From the NCBI GenBank assembly GCA_013399875.1, contig VXAZ01003270.1:62001-126000 (forward strand): a stretch of 64,000 nucleotides of DNA, given 5' to 3'. A program made the translations under genes and the position numbers. Positions within the stretch are counted from its first letter, which is position 1. Each line of letters begins with the position of its first letter. Shown here piece after piece: positions 40,930 through 52,395 of this stretch. This DNA comes from Gymnorhina tibicen. Taxonomy: Eukaryota; Chordata; Aves; Passeriformes; Artamidae. Under the pieces are notes generated by a model. It was given only the letters and a program-made list of their open reading frames with translations, had not been told where the DNA came from and made no database searches.

Positions 40930-41690
40930 AATTGTTAAGGTGCCAGCATCCTTGGTGGCTGATGTCTGAAACAGCAATAGCAGCAGCTCCTACTTTTGCA
41001 GAACTGGTATCCTGCATCTCTGTGGTTCCCTGGACACACCTTCTTCTGACCAACAGTATTTTCCAACTGCATTTCAGTATTTTCACCTTTGACCCTTCAC
41101 CTTGTTATCCAGAGTACCAGCGACCACAGAATACAGCAAGCAGGGATGGCAAGGGGGACCAGAAGAGAAGGTCCCACGCCCAGAGGTGGTGTGTGGCACT
41201 GCCACGGCTGGTGCAACACTAGTGGTGACATATCAGGGACAAATTCGCAGGGCCAGTTTGAATGAGGGCTCCTGGCACATCCGCCCAGTCCCCAATGTCT
41301 GGTGCAACTCCCTGAGGCTGGGCCATAAGCCACCTTCCTCGTGGGAGAGACACTGTGTTTGAGACACCGAGACACTAGCCGAAGGAGCTGTAGGAAGAGG
41401 TGAGCAAACTGCACACCATCAAGAAGGGATAGGCACAGAATTTATGGATCCTTTGGCAGAACATGAACCACACATTGTGTAGAAGGAGCAACAGGTAGAA
41501 GCTGCCCCTGAACAAGTAGAGGATGCAGAATGCCAGGAAGCAGAAAGCCAGAAGCTTGAAAGTTTGGTGACAGAAGGAAAAGGTCTTTCCTCACTTTGCA
41601 GCTGCGCATTGACAGAGGAGATTTAAAGCCCTGACAAAAGACAAGGAGGAACAAGTTTTCTGATAGCACAGTGGGGAGATATCTTAGCGT
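40930..41690 (+). mobile_element. CR1-like 5'/ORF1 remnant (probable)
   Basis: A CpG-rich, GC-rich island in AT-rich DNA. One plus frame (41102-41362) is open for 86 codons and contains GTATAGATLVVTYQGQIRRA and SLRLGHKPPSSWERHCV. It runs into gagacactagccgaaggagc and tgtaggaagaggtgagcaaa, whose translation resembles the KEL-EEV-LH-IKK-type coiled-coil segment I associate with CR1 ORF1. It then breaks into stops. Downstream ctgcgcattgacagaggaga and tttaaagccctgac also look like ORF1. No CR1 3' tail follows within the next 2 kb. Alternative: an LTR-element internal region. Confidence 0.5.
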
Positions 41691-43867
41691 TGACCTGGAT
41701 TTGCAACAGATATTTTGTTAAAGTGTCTTCTAACATAAATTGTTCTAATTGTTCTATTGATTCCTATCAATGACTCTATGACATCAGTATCTTGGAAATT
41801 TTCAAACTGCAGTCACAGATCAATATCCAGGACAATTTGAAGGAAGGATAGAGTATCCTATAAGCTGGATTTTACTGACTGTGGCAGTGTCAACATTCCT
41901 GGAAACTCTAGACTTGGTGTTTTCATATTGTATTGTCCACTTTTCTTCCAGCAGTTATCTCACGCCTTCATCCACAGAGCTAAACACTCCAATCTCATTT
42001 TCTAATGTTTCAGGACACATCTCACCACTCCAACAATTATATTATATTTTGCTCCCATATTTTGTTTAAGAACTATAAACTGTTTCTGTAATTATAATAC
42101 TGTGAGGTTGGAGCAATAAAAATGTTGTTTCTAATTTCTATTATCAAATTTTTCTTTTTTATAGCACCAGTAGTACTTTGCAAACAGTGCTCTGAATCTT
42201 CTTTCATTATATGTCCTAAAACTGGTTAAATTATTGGAATTATCTGTACATCTTAAATACCATATCCTCAATCACTGATATTCATTCAGATTCCACGAGG
42301 AACATCTAGTAAGAAGGAAACAATTCACATTTCATTTCACCTGTGGAATAGTCTAATTTTGTAATATTTTAAAGCAATCTGAGTGGTACATTAAAGGGTA
42401 ACCATGTCCCCATAATCAAAAATGCGTTTTTGTTTATTGCCATACTCCAGATTCCTTGAGAATTCCTTCATAGGAGGTGTAGTATCTTTTGTCTTTTCCC
42501 ATCTGAAGTTATACATCACATATCCCCAGAGAACTTCTTTGTATTACCAGAAAATGAGAAGGAAAATAAAGACATCTGGTTTATAGGATCTGGGGTTTGC
42601 CAGTTAGCCTATGAATCATCTGTTCTGAGAGTGGTATCAATCCATCTTGTTTGATACTCTTAACAGCTTATACCTGTTCAAATACACAGTCTTCAGGGAA
42701 TTTAATCCTCATTTAATATGACAAGGATTCAGAATATGTGTGAAATCAATCAACTACTTTAAGACAAAACTTCTATTTTGACTTCATTATTCCTATTTAG
42801 TCTATTTACCTATTTGCTATTATGTAAATATTTTGTAACTACCAAAATATACACTCAGAATGCTATGAATATCTTTTTTTTTTAGGAAAACTGCATACAA
42901 ATGAGCAGTAAAAATGGAAATGAACAAGAATGTTGTAATGAGTGAAATTATTTTTTTTAAATTTTGAATATTCAGTTAAAGTGTTACATTTACACAAAAT
43001 ATTTTTATTTCTCATAAGCCGTATTTTTTTGCTTGTCATTCAACTGTAGAATTTCAATCAACTGCAGTAATAAAATTTTGAAGATTTAAATATTTTTGTT
43101 AACTTTTTAATAAAAATTGAAATATTTGGGGATAATTTTTTCCTAAAATAGACACCTCATGCACTTTCAACGAACACATATCCCTGCTACTGAAATCAGA
43201 CCATTTGTATTGTAAACAACATATTTGCAAGGAAATGAGCAGATATTTATTTAAATCAGCATGTTTTTAGTAATCCCAATAGCTTTTATCCCCTCCCAAT
43301 TATTTTCCAAAACCAATGCACTTTAATTTTTATCAAGATGCTTTTTATCATATTATTCATTTCCCAGTCTGATATTTTCTACTAAACTAGTAGATATAAT
43401 CTGCAGAAATAAATTATTTCACATCAAAACTGCTGAAAATTCATTTAAATTTAAGGAAATCCTTTTAGCAAAATAAGTAAGTTTAAAAAGTTAGCTGAAT
43501 TTTTATATGTCTTAGTTACATTAACGTCTTATTCTCAGAAGACATTAGGTCATTTTAATGAGTCCATATTTGCTAGTTGTAATAGTCATATGTCTAGGGC
43601 TCAAAAACATACACCAAAGAATTGAAAAGAACTATAGTATTTAATGAACAAAAAAAACTAAAAAACCAAAACAAACAGAAGAAAAAGGATCATTCAGTTT
43701 TTGTTCCCTTTTCATTGTAGAATTGTTAGATATCTTGAAACTGGCCATTAAAATAAGCAGGTAATAAGCATCATTCAGCTCATACTGAGGCAGAGGAAGG
43801 AGTTTTCCAAGCAGCTACTTGGTTACTACTGGCAGTAGTCTGAGTGTGTCATTTCCTAAATCACAGA
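41691..43867. other. AT-rich sequence, no supported gene
   Basis: Very AT-rich, especially 42830-43500. No gene or transposon is recognised. The 62-codon frame at 41881-42069 has no distinguishing features. Confidence 0.5.
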
Positions 43868-44310
43868 CTAATCATACAAGATAATTCAGGTCCAAAGGGT
43901 CTTTTTATGGTCTCCAGTGTGGCTGGAGTCTGGCTTCTTGCCCAGTACAGGGTCTCCCATGAGATCTGATGAGGTTGTTCTGGGCTTTGTTTTGAAACAC
44001 CTGCAAGAACAAAGACTCCACAACTTCTCCGGTCAACCGGTGCTGCTGCCCAGCTGTCCTCATGGGGGAAAGCTTCTCCTTACAGGCTCAGCCTGCCTCT
44101 CACATTTTAGTTAATGTCCATTGTCTCTTATCATCCTGGCCTGCACAGCTGAGAAGAGCCCAGCTTCATCTCCTTGATGATCAGTGATGTTTGCTTAGGC
44201 ACTGATATTATGTCCATCCTGAGGCATCTCTGCTCCAGGCTGAAAAATTCCAGCTCCCCCAAGCCTCTCCTCACAGGGCAAGTGCTCCAGATCTGTAATT
44301 TTGGCTTGAT
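43868..44310 (-). mobile_element. CR1 LINE 3' fragment (minus)
   Basis: On the plus strand this reads as a reverse CR1 end: aatcatacaagataattcag, then diverged counterparts of the gatcagaccaggttgctcagggc, actccacaacctctctgggcaacc and tgtcctcatggtgaaaaag segments. The 3' UTR and the end of ORF2 follow (gtccattgtctcttatcatc; ctgaaaaattccagctcccc; cctctcctcacagggcaagt). About 440 bases remain, 5'-truncated. The 65-codon frame at 43917-44114 is part of this repeat and not a gene. Confidence 0.85.
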
Positions 44311-44639
44311 TCTCTGCTCTTGCTCTCCTAGCTAAGTCTGCAAGAAGCTCACCCACTTTCCATATTGCACAGATTCAGATGCAAAGCCAGAACATTGAAT
44401 ATATGTGGCTTCTATAAGCAACAGCTTGAAACCAGCCAAAATTATATAAAGAGCTTTCTGGGCAAGAGATGAGGAAGATGTAGAAAAAAAAAAACTTTAT
44501 TGAATGCCTGGAGGATTTAGATAAATAAAAGCAGTGCTTTTACACTACTCATTTGGCCCATTTACTCAGGTTTTCTGATTGACATACAAACTGACATTTG
44601 ACCACACATGGATAATTCATTGTTAACATAATTATTTTT

Positions 44640-44946
44640 TTAATTCTGTACTTGTTTGGACATTGCTAAATATTTGTCTTTCCTCAGCTTTAATATGGTC
44701 ATCTGTTTTTCCTTCCTCTTTCTGACCTCCTCCTCGATTGTGTTCAGTGCCTTCGCCTGACTATTTCTCTTTGCACAATGGCACAGCAGGATCCTGCTGT
44801 CTTCCCTTCCTGCTGAAAATCCCATATCTACTCTGACAACATCTCTTAATCTTCAGATTTTTGACATTTCTGCTCCAGCTAATCTCACACTGCATTCTCT
44901 GCAACACCTCTTTTGCAGCTATATTTGTTAGAGCTGGTATAAACAT
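44640..44946 (-). pseudogene. Coding-like broken frames, unknown family
   Basis: Two overlapping minus frames of 61 codons each (44946 to 44761, then 44825 to 44640) have compositions that look more protein-like than the surroundings. The upstream one contains AAKEVLQRMQCEISWSRNV. The downstream one contains LNTIEEEVRKRKEKQMTILK, a charged segment that could form a coiled coil. If they belong together, a frameshift separates them. I recognise no gene family. It could be a decayed processed pseudogene, an old retroelement ORF or chance. Confidence 0.2.
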
Positions 44947-45261
44947 TTGCTTTTATTTTCATCAGTGACATTTTTAATATATGGTTTTTTTGTTCTGTTA
45001 TATTTAACTGAAGACCAGGAAGGTAATATAAGATCAATCTCTACTCCATTGCACACCTTTGTAAGATTATTACTACCTATTACCACTACTGCTAAAACAA
45101 GGAGCTGCCGTTGTGTCACTTCTTCCCTGTATCTTGAATTATACAGATGTATAATTTACGTTCAAGTATTGCAATCTTTCCACAACTTTGATGTTTTTAT
45201 CCCCAAAATTATCTGTCCTTAGGTCTTATAATTTATAGTATGCCTATTCTTGTCCTGTAAA

Positions 45262-45305
45262 CAGTTGAACTAGTTGATTGTGTAGGCTCATTCCAACAGA
45301 ACTAT
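45262..45305 (+). mobile_element. CR1 LINE 3' tail fragment
   Basis: cagttgaactagttgattgt followed by gtaggctcattccaacagaa is a diverged CR1 terminus (usual pattern: ggttggactagatgatcttgtaggtcccttccaac). Only the last ~45 bases are recognisable. It runs directly into the pentanucleotide repeat that follows, as expected if the repeat grew from the CR1 tail. Confidence 0.7.
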
Positions 45306-45370
45306 TATTCTATTCTATTCTATTCTATTCTATTCTATTCTATTCTATTCTATTCTATTCTATTCTATTC
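45306..45370. repeat. (TATTC)13 microsatellite
   Basis: Thirteen perfect copies of TATTC (65 bases), beginning where the CR1 3' tail ends. The purity of the array suggests a young or actively slipping microsatellite that is likely length-variable between individuals. Confidence 0.97.
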
Positions 45371-47852
45371 TCACCTTTCAGCTACTTTCTTCAGACTGTG
45401 AAAATAAAAATATGTTCATATTTCTGAGCAATTATCTGCTGGTCACAACTGTCTTTCTTTCCAAGCTGTTCTTGTATCGTTCTCTTGCATCTCTGGATTT
45501 TAAATTTATATGTCAATAGTAGGCTGTCAATGTAATTACATTCCTGAAGTGCATTACATACCTACTTTATATATGCAAAGAGAACTCCTAAAAAGTAGTA
45601 GAGATATTAAAGTGAGATTTATCTTACAGGGATATCTCAAAGTGGAAGAGATTATAGAATTACTTAATATCTGCAGACATTGAAAATATTTTCACATTAG
45701 TCTTATTTTCTTAAACAATTCACCAAGGGATGATTCAAATACAGCTCTCTACATTTCCCTTTATAGATCTTATAATTACAGTGATGATGAACAGTATTGT
45801 AAATATCTATGGCTACAGTAAAGACATTATTCTTGGCAATTATTATCTACATCTTGATCCTGCAAACACTTCAGCATGGCAGCAGTTTCCCCCATCTGAG
45901 TAGCCTGATTGTATTCACACGGGCTGTTTATGTGAGTGAGATTTTCAGTTTTCAGAGCCAGAAAGCAATTCTACCATCACCTGTCCTCTTGTTTTATACA
46001 GGCTGAAGAACTTTACTTGTCCAAAGACATTCGCATCAAGCAGATGCTTTTGCTACAGGTGAGAAGGCTTAGAATGGTAGGTATTGATGCAGTTCACAGA
46101 CCTGCGCTACAACTATTCCAAAGTAAAATTTTCTGGAATAGCTGTAGTGAGGACACCAGATAGTCAGTTTTATACTAGCAGCAATAGCTGCTACTACTGA
46201 AATAGGCTACTTGCTTCTGAAGACAGTCTTGAACTACATATGTGAGGCAGACTCTAAGAAAACACATTACACAGAAAAAAAAGGGTGTTTTATTTTATTT
46301 ATATTGGTTAAGTTTCAGTTTCTAGCTATTAGTTTCTATTAGTTTTTTGAATTTTGTTGATTGAGGGGTTTTCTTCTTAGGTAGCAAGTCCTTCTCTTCT
46401 AGCACCATTTTGTGACATTTAGCATACCCACATTTGCTAAAAAGGGAATTAAATTCCCTTGTGCACTTCTTACTGTCTTTCCTACTCCAAAAAATATTTT
46501 TAAATTAGACTGATGCTGTTGTAAACTGCATAATTAATTTGCTGATATTGCAGGATGGCCTTTCCTTATATACTGGAGTGAATAAGAGTGAATCTTGGAA
46601 TTATTTTCAGATATGGAAAAACGCAGAAATTGAGAGCAGATTTTCTGGAGTTAAAAGTTCAGTGAATTCAGGGAACAAATGTGATATTCTATTTTCATTC
46701 TACTTCTTTAATATAATCATAAAAAAACCACTTTATATTTTCATGAAAACAGGAAGCAACTATTTATAAGCAACTATTTCCAAGTTTAAGTAACCGGAGA
46801 AATAAAACTAAAATGTAACACACATTGAATTCCTTTCAGCATGCTTTTTTACTGCTGAAGGTCATAGGTAGAACTTTGTCTCCTTTCAGAAATAGCTGCT
46901 TTTCTCTGTCAATAAAACTATTTTAATAAACAGCTGTAACTCAAGGAAGATGTCAATTAATCAGATGCAAGTATATTGTCAACAGCCATCAGCGATAGAT
47001 TAGCTATCTGCAACAAAATTTACAAAAGCCCAAGATTTCTAATTCATTTCAATTACTAAAAGCTTTTTTAATCCACGGAAATGTAGACAGATGTAAGATT
47101 TGTACTCGTAGGTGTGCCAAATGCATGTAGTTCTGTCTGAACATTTTACAGGCACTTATCTGTGGTTGTAAGACATATGTCAAAAGGACCGGCACGTAAA
47201 AAGTGCCATTGTACAACAGTTTCATCTGCACTTCCTTGTTGAAAATTTGTAATAAATGTCAGTAGTGCTACAGCTTACAGTCGCAAAGCTTTAATATTTC
47301 AGATCATGACCACGAAGACATACTCATGAGGCAAAAAAAGGAAGAAATAAAAGGTTGCCTTTAAAATTCCTTCAGTGCAAGCTAAAATTTTAGAAATAAA
47401 AACCTGTCTTCTGTAAAATGCTATTAAAGAGTATTGATATAGAGTGTAATACAGAAAAAGAAAAATACAATAAAGTGGGACTTCACCAGAATGAGAAGGA
47501 ACAATTTAATAACGAGGCTTTTATCACACTTGCTCAGAGATTTTCTCCCTCTTTTGTTTTCAGTTCCATTCATTAAAACATGTAACTGAAAATGTGTAAT
47601 AAAGGTTAACATTGACATAATCCATGACAGCAGCATAATTCTGAATAGTGAAGGGAATTGTGTTCACTAGGGAATGAGAGAAAATTGAGAAAACTCTAAC
47701 ATCTGACAGAGTTTAACTGGAAACATTTTTACTAAAGGGCAAGGATTCCCAAATTACTTGCATTTAGTTACAAACAACTCCTTTCCTTTGGAATAGAAGA
47801 AATCCCTGATCAAGGTGAAATCTAATAATCACTGTTAATCTGTAAATGGTTC
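45371..47852. other. AT-rich sequence, no supported gene
   Basis: No gene or transposon is recognised. A small tandem duplication (aagcaactattt twice) lies at about 46752-46780. Frames at 45809-46163 and 46539-46769 are short and lack recognisable features. Confidence 0.5.
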
Positions 47853-48002
47853 CATATCCCCATCCCTGGAAGTGTTCAAGGCCAGGTTGGATGGGGCTTT
47901 GAGTAACCTGGCCTAGCGGATGGTTCCCTACCCATGGCACTGGGGTTTAAACTAGATGATCTTCAAGGTGTCTTCCAAACCAAACCATTTCATGATTCTA
48001 TG
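47853..48002 (+). mobile_element. CR1 LINE 3' end, about 150 bp
   Basis: ccatccctggaagtgttcaa, aggccaggttggatggggct and ggtttaaactagatgatctt, ending ccaaaccaaaccatttcatg plus attctatg, match the CR1 3' UTR closely. Severely 5'-truncated and non-coding. Confidence 0.95.
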
Positions 48003-48451
48003 CTTTTTTTAGCGTATATAGGGAATTTTTACCTCATCTTCTGTATTTCCTTACTCTCCTCCTGTTTTGAGTAGAGTTTTCTAATAGAGAATTCAGGTTG
48101 CTTCAAACTCTTTGGCTTTTCCTAAATGCATTTCATTTTTTTAGGTTGGTTTTATTTTGACAACCTGGAAGAAAATCTGGTCATCTTATTGCAATTCATA
48201 GTCAAGTTCTGATTTTTCTCTGATTCCAAATCTGAACTAAATATTCAAATGTTTTTCTTCTTGGTGTGGCATAAAAACCAAAAAGTGAGAGTGTACTCCA
48301 AGCCCCCAGTATATTCAGGTGATCCCAGTTATATGTGATCCTCTTAGGGTGTATCAGGGGAAATCAACAGATAAGACATATATGACTTATATGGAAACTG
48401 ATGATGATGTGTAATTGACAATTATGATCTTGAAATATACATACATAGCTA

Positions 48452-48508
48452 CATGGACGTTGGAATAGACGGCTTCCCGAGGTCCTTTCCCACCTTCCTA
48501 TGATGTTA
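48452..48508 (+). mobile_element. CR1 LINE 3' tail fragment
   Basis: gacgttggaatagacggctt, then cccgaggtcctttcccacct tcctatgat, is a recognisable CR1-like 3' tail of about 55 bases. It lies 450 bases downstream of another CR1 end in the same orientation. Confidence 0.65.
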
Positions 48509-49116
48509 CAAATTTTATTTTTTCTTAATATAAGAACCTGCAGAGATACTGTGTCACATTGCCAACATTTGATTTCGCTGAATGCTTTTTATTTTACTTA
48601 TTTCCAAAAATGCTTAGTACCTTACGGGACTGTGCCTTCTATCTCAAAATAATATCAATAAAACTCCTTCAAAACAGATCACCTTCCTTGATGACATTTT
48701 TCTGTCTTTTATCAAGGAGAAGAGCAACATGTTCTGAGATCCGTGCAGTGAAAGAAGAAATTCTCTTTATTATAGCAGTCCCTTTTGTTTCCATTATTGA
48801 ACTAGGATTCCCATCAGTTTACACTGGCGTGTTTATTGTTTCACAGTTAATTCTAAAGTGTTATACTTCATATGAAACACTAAAGGGATGGAGAAAATTG
48901 TAGTCTGCAGAGGGATTTATTTTCTTCAATTTTCTTGACAGGATAGATTTTTTTTCTTCCATTCAATAGGAATAGCAGAGGTATTCAAGTCCATTCATTA
49001 ATATTGTCAAATATCACTAAAAAAATGTAGGTAGTATCATATTTTTTCTATTTGTGAATCAGTCATTGGATATTTATCATTAATGGCATAAGACAGAGTT
49101 TTGTGCTATTTTCTGT
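48509..49116. other. AT-rich sequence with one 114-codon frame
   Basis: A plus frame at 48559-48903 is open for 114 codons and rich in Phe, Leu and Ile, with no recognised domain. The hydrophobic bias follows from T-rich sequence. I do not call it a gene. Confidence 0.45.
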
Positions 49117-49440
49117 CTATATACTTTTCTCTCGTTCCACCTCTTTCCCTCCAGTAAACACATCCAATATAGTCACTGTATTTTCACAGCCACTGGGAGG
49201 AAGTGATGGAAAGAAAAGCCAAATCATGTCCTCACTGTGAACTTTTCCAAATATCCTTAATGCAGCAGTGATAGATACCATGAAATCCAGGTGTGGTGAA
49301 GTTTTGTATCACCTCCTCCTCTCCATCAAGCTCAAACACTGCTTGTTTGACCTCCAGCTCAGAGAGAAGTTCATTTATCTTGTTCTTGAGTGTCAGGTTT
49401 AGGCTCCAGAAAGCTCACAGTGTAGTCGTTGCAACTTCTA
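49117..49440 (-). pseudogene. Coding-like minus-strand block, unknown family
   Basis: On the minus strand a frame open from 49414 to a TGA at 49234-49232 (60 codons) contains LTLKNKINELLSELEVKQAV and ELDGEEEV, a Leu/Glu/Lys pattern suggesting a coiled coil. A second frame, from ATG at 49281 to TAG at 49119-49117 (54 codons), overlaps its end and contains ITAALRIFGKVHSEDMIWLF. Upstream, LYKELEVATTTL ends at a TGA just before the first frame. Stops and a possible frameshift suggest a decayed gene if coding at all. No family is recognised, and chance remains possible. Confidence 0.2.
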
Positions 49441-51029
49441 GCTCTTTGTACAGCTACAGTTCTGTTTAGTAGTGATCTAGTTCTGATTTCCTTGGAACCT
49501 GGAAAATCTAATATGTTGTCTTTGCGTGTACACATGTGACTAGTCTAAGGTAGGGCATGTTGGAGTGCTACTGTATCTATCAACACTGGTGCCATGTGAT
49601 ACCAGAAGCAAGGTGTTATCAAAAATGGAGTCTTGCCTTTAAACCAAAAAAAGGGAAGCTTGTCTATTCAATTGGAATGCACTTCTTGTAGGAGTCAAGA
49701 TCCTCAGAACAGGTCATTGTGTAAATTCCAGTGAATGCAGGAATTTTTACAAAATGACTGAAGCTTATTTCTTCAGACTGGCAGCACAAAAGGAAGGTTT
49801 GGAAGTTTTAGAAACATAGTCTTCTATATAAATAAAAAGATACTAAAAAAATATTTGTAGACATGGCACCATGAGCATATTTTCATAAACGTTCAGAATA
49901 CCTCAGCATCAAATGCATCAACATTGTTATCTAAAAGCTTGTATGGTTCTCTTGCTTATGGATGACTGATAAGAGCAGTTCCCATTTCCAGTTAAATCAG
50001 TTACAAATCTCCTTTTAGTTTCAGTGGGATATGGATCATGTCCACAGTGCACCATGTCATGAAACTTTTATTATAATTCCATACCCGTTGTTGAGTTCAA
50101 ATATGTGATTTACAAAAGTGCAAGCTGCAGCAAAGTCTCCATCTTTGTCTCTCTAAAAACATTAACAAATACCTTTAGGTACCCAACAGGTGTTCTAAGC
50201 TGAATAAAATCCTAACTCTCAGTTTCATATGATAAAAACTACTGATACTTATGTTCAGGTCTCCTGAGTATGAAACAAAAGTAAGTTACAAGTACCTCTG
50301 TAACTGCTGAGGCATCATTCAATTCTTACTTGCAACATCTGTAAAAATATAAAAATAACTGAATCTGTGGAATAGAGAAAAAAAAAAGATATAGCTCTCT
50401 CCTGAGAACTCAGAGAAAATACAACTACAAAATACACAAAAGATAAATGTTTATAAGGGTAAGGAACTGTATTAGACGACAGAAGTCTTCTTGAGCTTCT
50501 AAAATACACAGCTGGTTGCACTGCAACCGTGCATGTAGAATAGATCTTTGTTTTCATTTATAAGATAACTGTATTACTATTAAATAGCTGTAATTAAGAT
50601 ATTACAACTAAATTAGTTCTTAAAAATGAGGATAAGGAACACTGCTCCTTTGTGTCTTTTGTGAGCTCACCTTCCCAGTACGTTGTGAGTCCATAATAAT
50701 GTATAAAATTATTACTGATGTGCTCTAGAAGCAAGAAATCGTCAAGGAAACATACCTTGTAGGATTTCCATGGTTATGGTAAAAATGTCGGAATTGTTTA
50801 GGAGTAAATTAATTAATTCAAGTCTATGTCATCAATTAGAAAAAACGTTCTCTGTGTTGTTAGTTTTGTTCTCAAATACAGATGGTTGAGAAATCCTTGG
50901 CAAAACAGCTTTGTTTCAAAAATCAGCTCTGTTGAAAATGAAACTGACTAATTTTGACAGGATAAAATTTTAATCTGAGGAAAGTTAAAAAAGAATCATT
51001 TAAGCTTTTCTGGTTTGTTATTAAAATTC
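49441..51029. other. AT-rich sequence, no supported gene
   Basis: Nothing recognised. The 80-codon minus frame at 50315-50557 has no features suggesting function. Confidence 0.5.
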
Positions 51030-51750
51030 TGTAAGGACTTACAGAGCACGGCTGCCTGTCCCAAACACTGTTTAGGCCAGAGAAGGACTTTGCTGTGAGA
51101 TAAGCACAGAATGGAGCGACAGGAGGGTGCTAACTCCAGGCCTGGTAGAGGCAAGGTGTGGCTGGCACATTCTGGTAGTGCATCCAGACAAAAATACCCA
51201 CTGGCAAAATGTGTAGGGAAGAAACTGCTCATACACTTAGTCAAGGAAAGATCACCCCAAGTTATGGGACAGGTGGCATCTGTGACCCCAAACACCATGG
51301 AACCCTGTCCCCTCCCCCATTATGCCACCATGGATAAGCCCCCACACTAGAGATAAGATAAAGGTGGTATTATTGTCTGGGTGTTATCTCAGACCCAGGG
51401 GGAACTTAACAAACCTGGGGGAGAAGAATGTATCGCTGATAATGGACACAAAGAACGCAGAATTTAAGAGCCACAAGGAAAGGTAACTCAGCAACTGTGC
51501 TCAAATCAGCTTTGCTAAAATGTATAAATCAGGAAAAGTTTTGAATGACCTCAGGACCCCTGCCACCAAGAAGCCCACGGTGAAGAAAGACCAACAGGAC
51601 ACTGCTGGATCCACGGATTGTGGCTATCTTCAGCTTGATCTCTCTCTTTCTCTTCTCCATCTTTTCTATTTCTTTCTATATCTCTCTACCTCAGAACCAT
51701 TGTTATATAAAATCTGTGTTATGGACTTTGGCATGTCTTCTTGTTTGCAC
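51030..51750 (+). mobile_element. Probable LTR or LTR-element remnant
   Basis: GC-richer block starting tgtaaggacttacagagcac. It carries a TATA-like tgtataaatcagg at about 51520, a long pyrimidine tract (ctctctctttctcttctcca and following, about 51640-51690) and a poly-A-signal-like atataaaatc at about 51704. This order (TATA, pyrimidine-rich segment, AATAAA-like) fits an avian retroviral LTR. The 143-codon frame starting at 51520 arises largely from this block and is not supported as a gene. The right boundary and any terminal CA are not certain. Confidence 0.45.
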
Positions 51751-52351
51751 CTTAATTCAGGCAGAGGCATCCCTCACTACTGCATCTTAAATACAGACCA
51801 GCTTTTGTATGTTAATAATCACCCTTCATTTTTTTCTCTTGTTGCATTTCAGCCTTTACAGAAAAGTATGACTTTTTTTGTAACTATATGTATACAATAT
51901 TATACAGATTACATAAATATTATAATGTGGTCTGATACCAAGCCAGAATAATTGACTTTATTGAAACACAAAAAAATTCAAAAGTTCCACACTGGAAACA
52001 AATTGCAGAAAAGTCTGCTGAGAACTTCATATCACATAAAAATGCCACATTCTTCCATCAAACAAAAATTCCAAATACTACCAGTCTTGGTAGAGCTTCC
52101 ATAAAACTTGTTATATGACTGAATCAACAGCATGGTTTCTGTGATTCTTTTAAATGCAAAATAATGCAAAGGATTTAACAAAATAAAACATTGTGTTATT
52201 CTTGAATAAACTGACATGATCTTAAGATACTAACAAGTGATATTACAAGCATAATGGAGAAAGCATAGGCATATGAAGAAGGATTAGGACCCAAAGAAAA
52301 CATCATCACCAGTGGCTTTAAAATAACTGGTGAAGAGGCTTATTTTAAGCA

Positions 52352-52395
52352 ATATAATCATTGAATTGTTAAGGCTGGAAAAAGCCTGTAATTCT
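52352..52395 (-). mobile_element. CR1 LINE 3' tail fragment (minus)
   Basis: ataatcattgaattgttaag followed by gctggaaaaagcctgtaatt resembles the reverse-oriented CR1 end (aatcattaaggttggaaaagacct...). It is short and diverged, so the call is tentative. Confidence 0.4.

Noticed and set aside
45306..45370. Regular repeat considered as a CRISPR array or satellite
   Set aside because: It is a pure pentanucleotide microsatellite with no spacers, in a vertebrate genome.
48559..48903. 114-codon hydrophobic open frame
   Set aside because: Hydrophobicity is expected from T-rich DNA; no convincing membrane-protein pattern or family resemblance.
51520..51951. 143-codon open frame on the plus strand
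   Set aside because: It begins in an LTR-like block, and its Leu/Ser-rich run comes from the pyrimidine tract; no domain or splice support.
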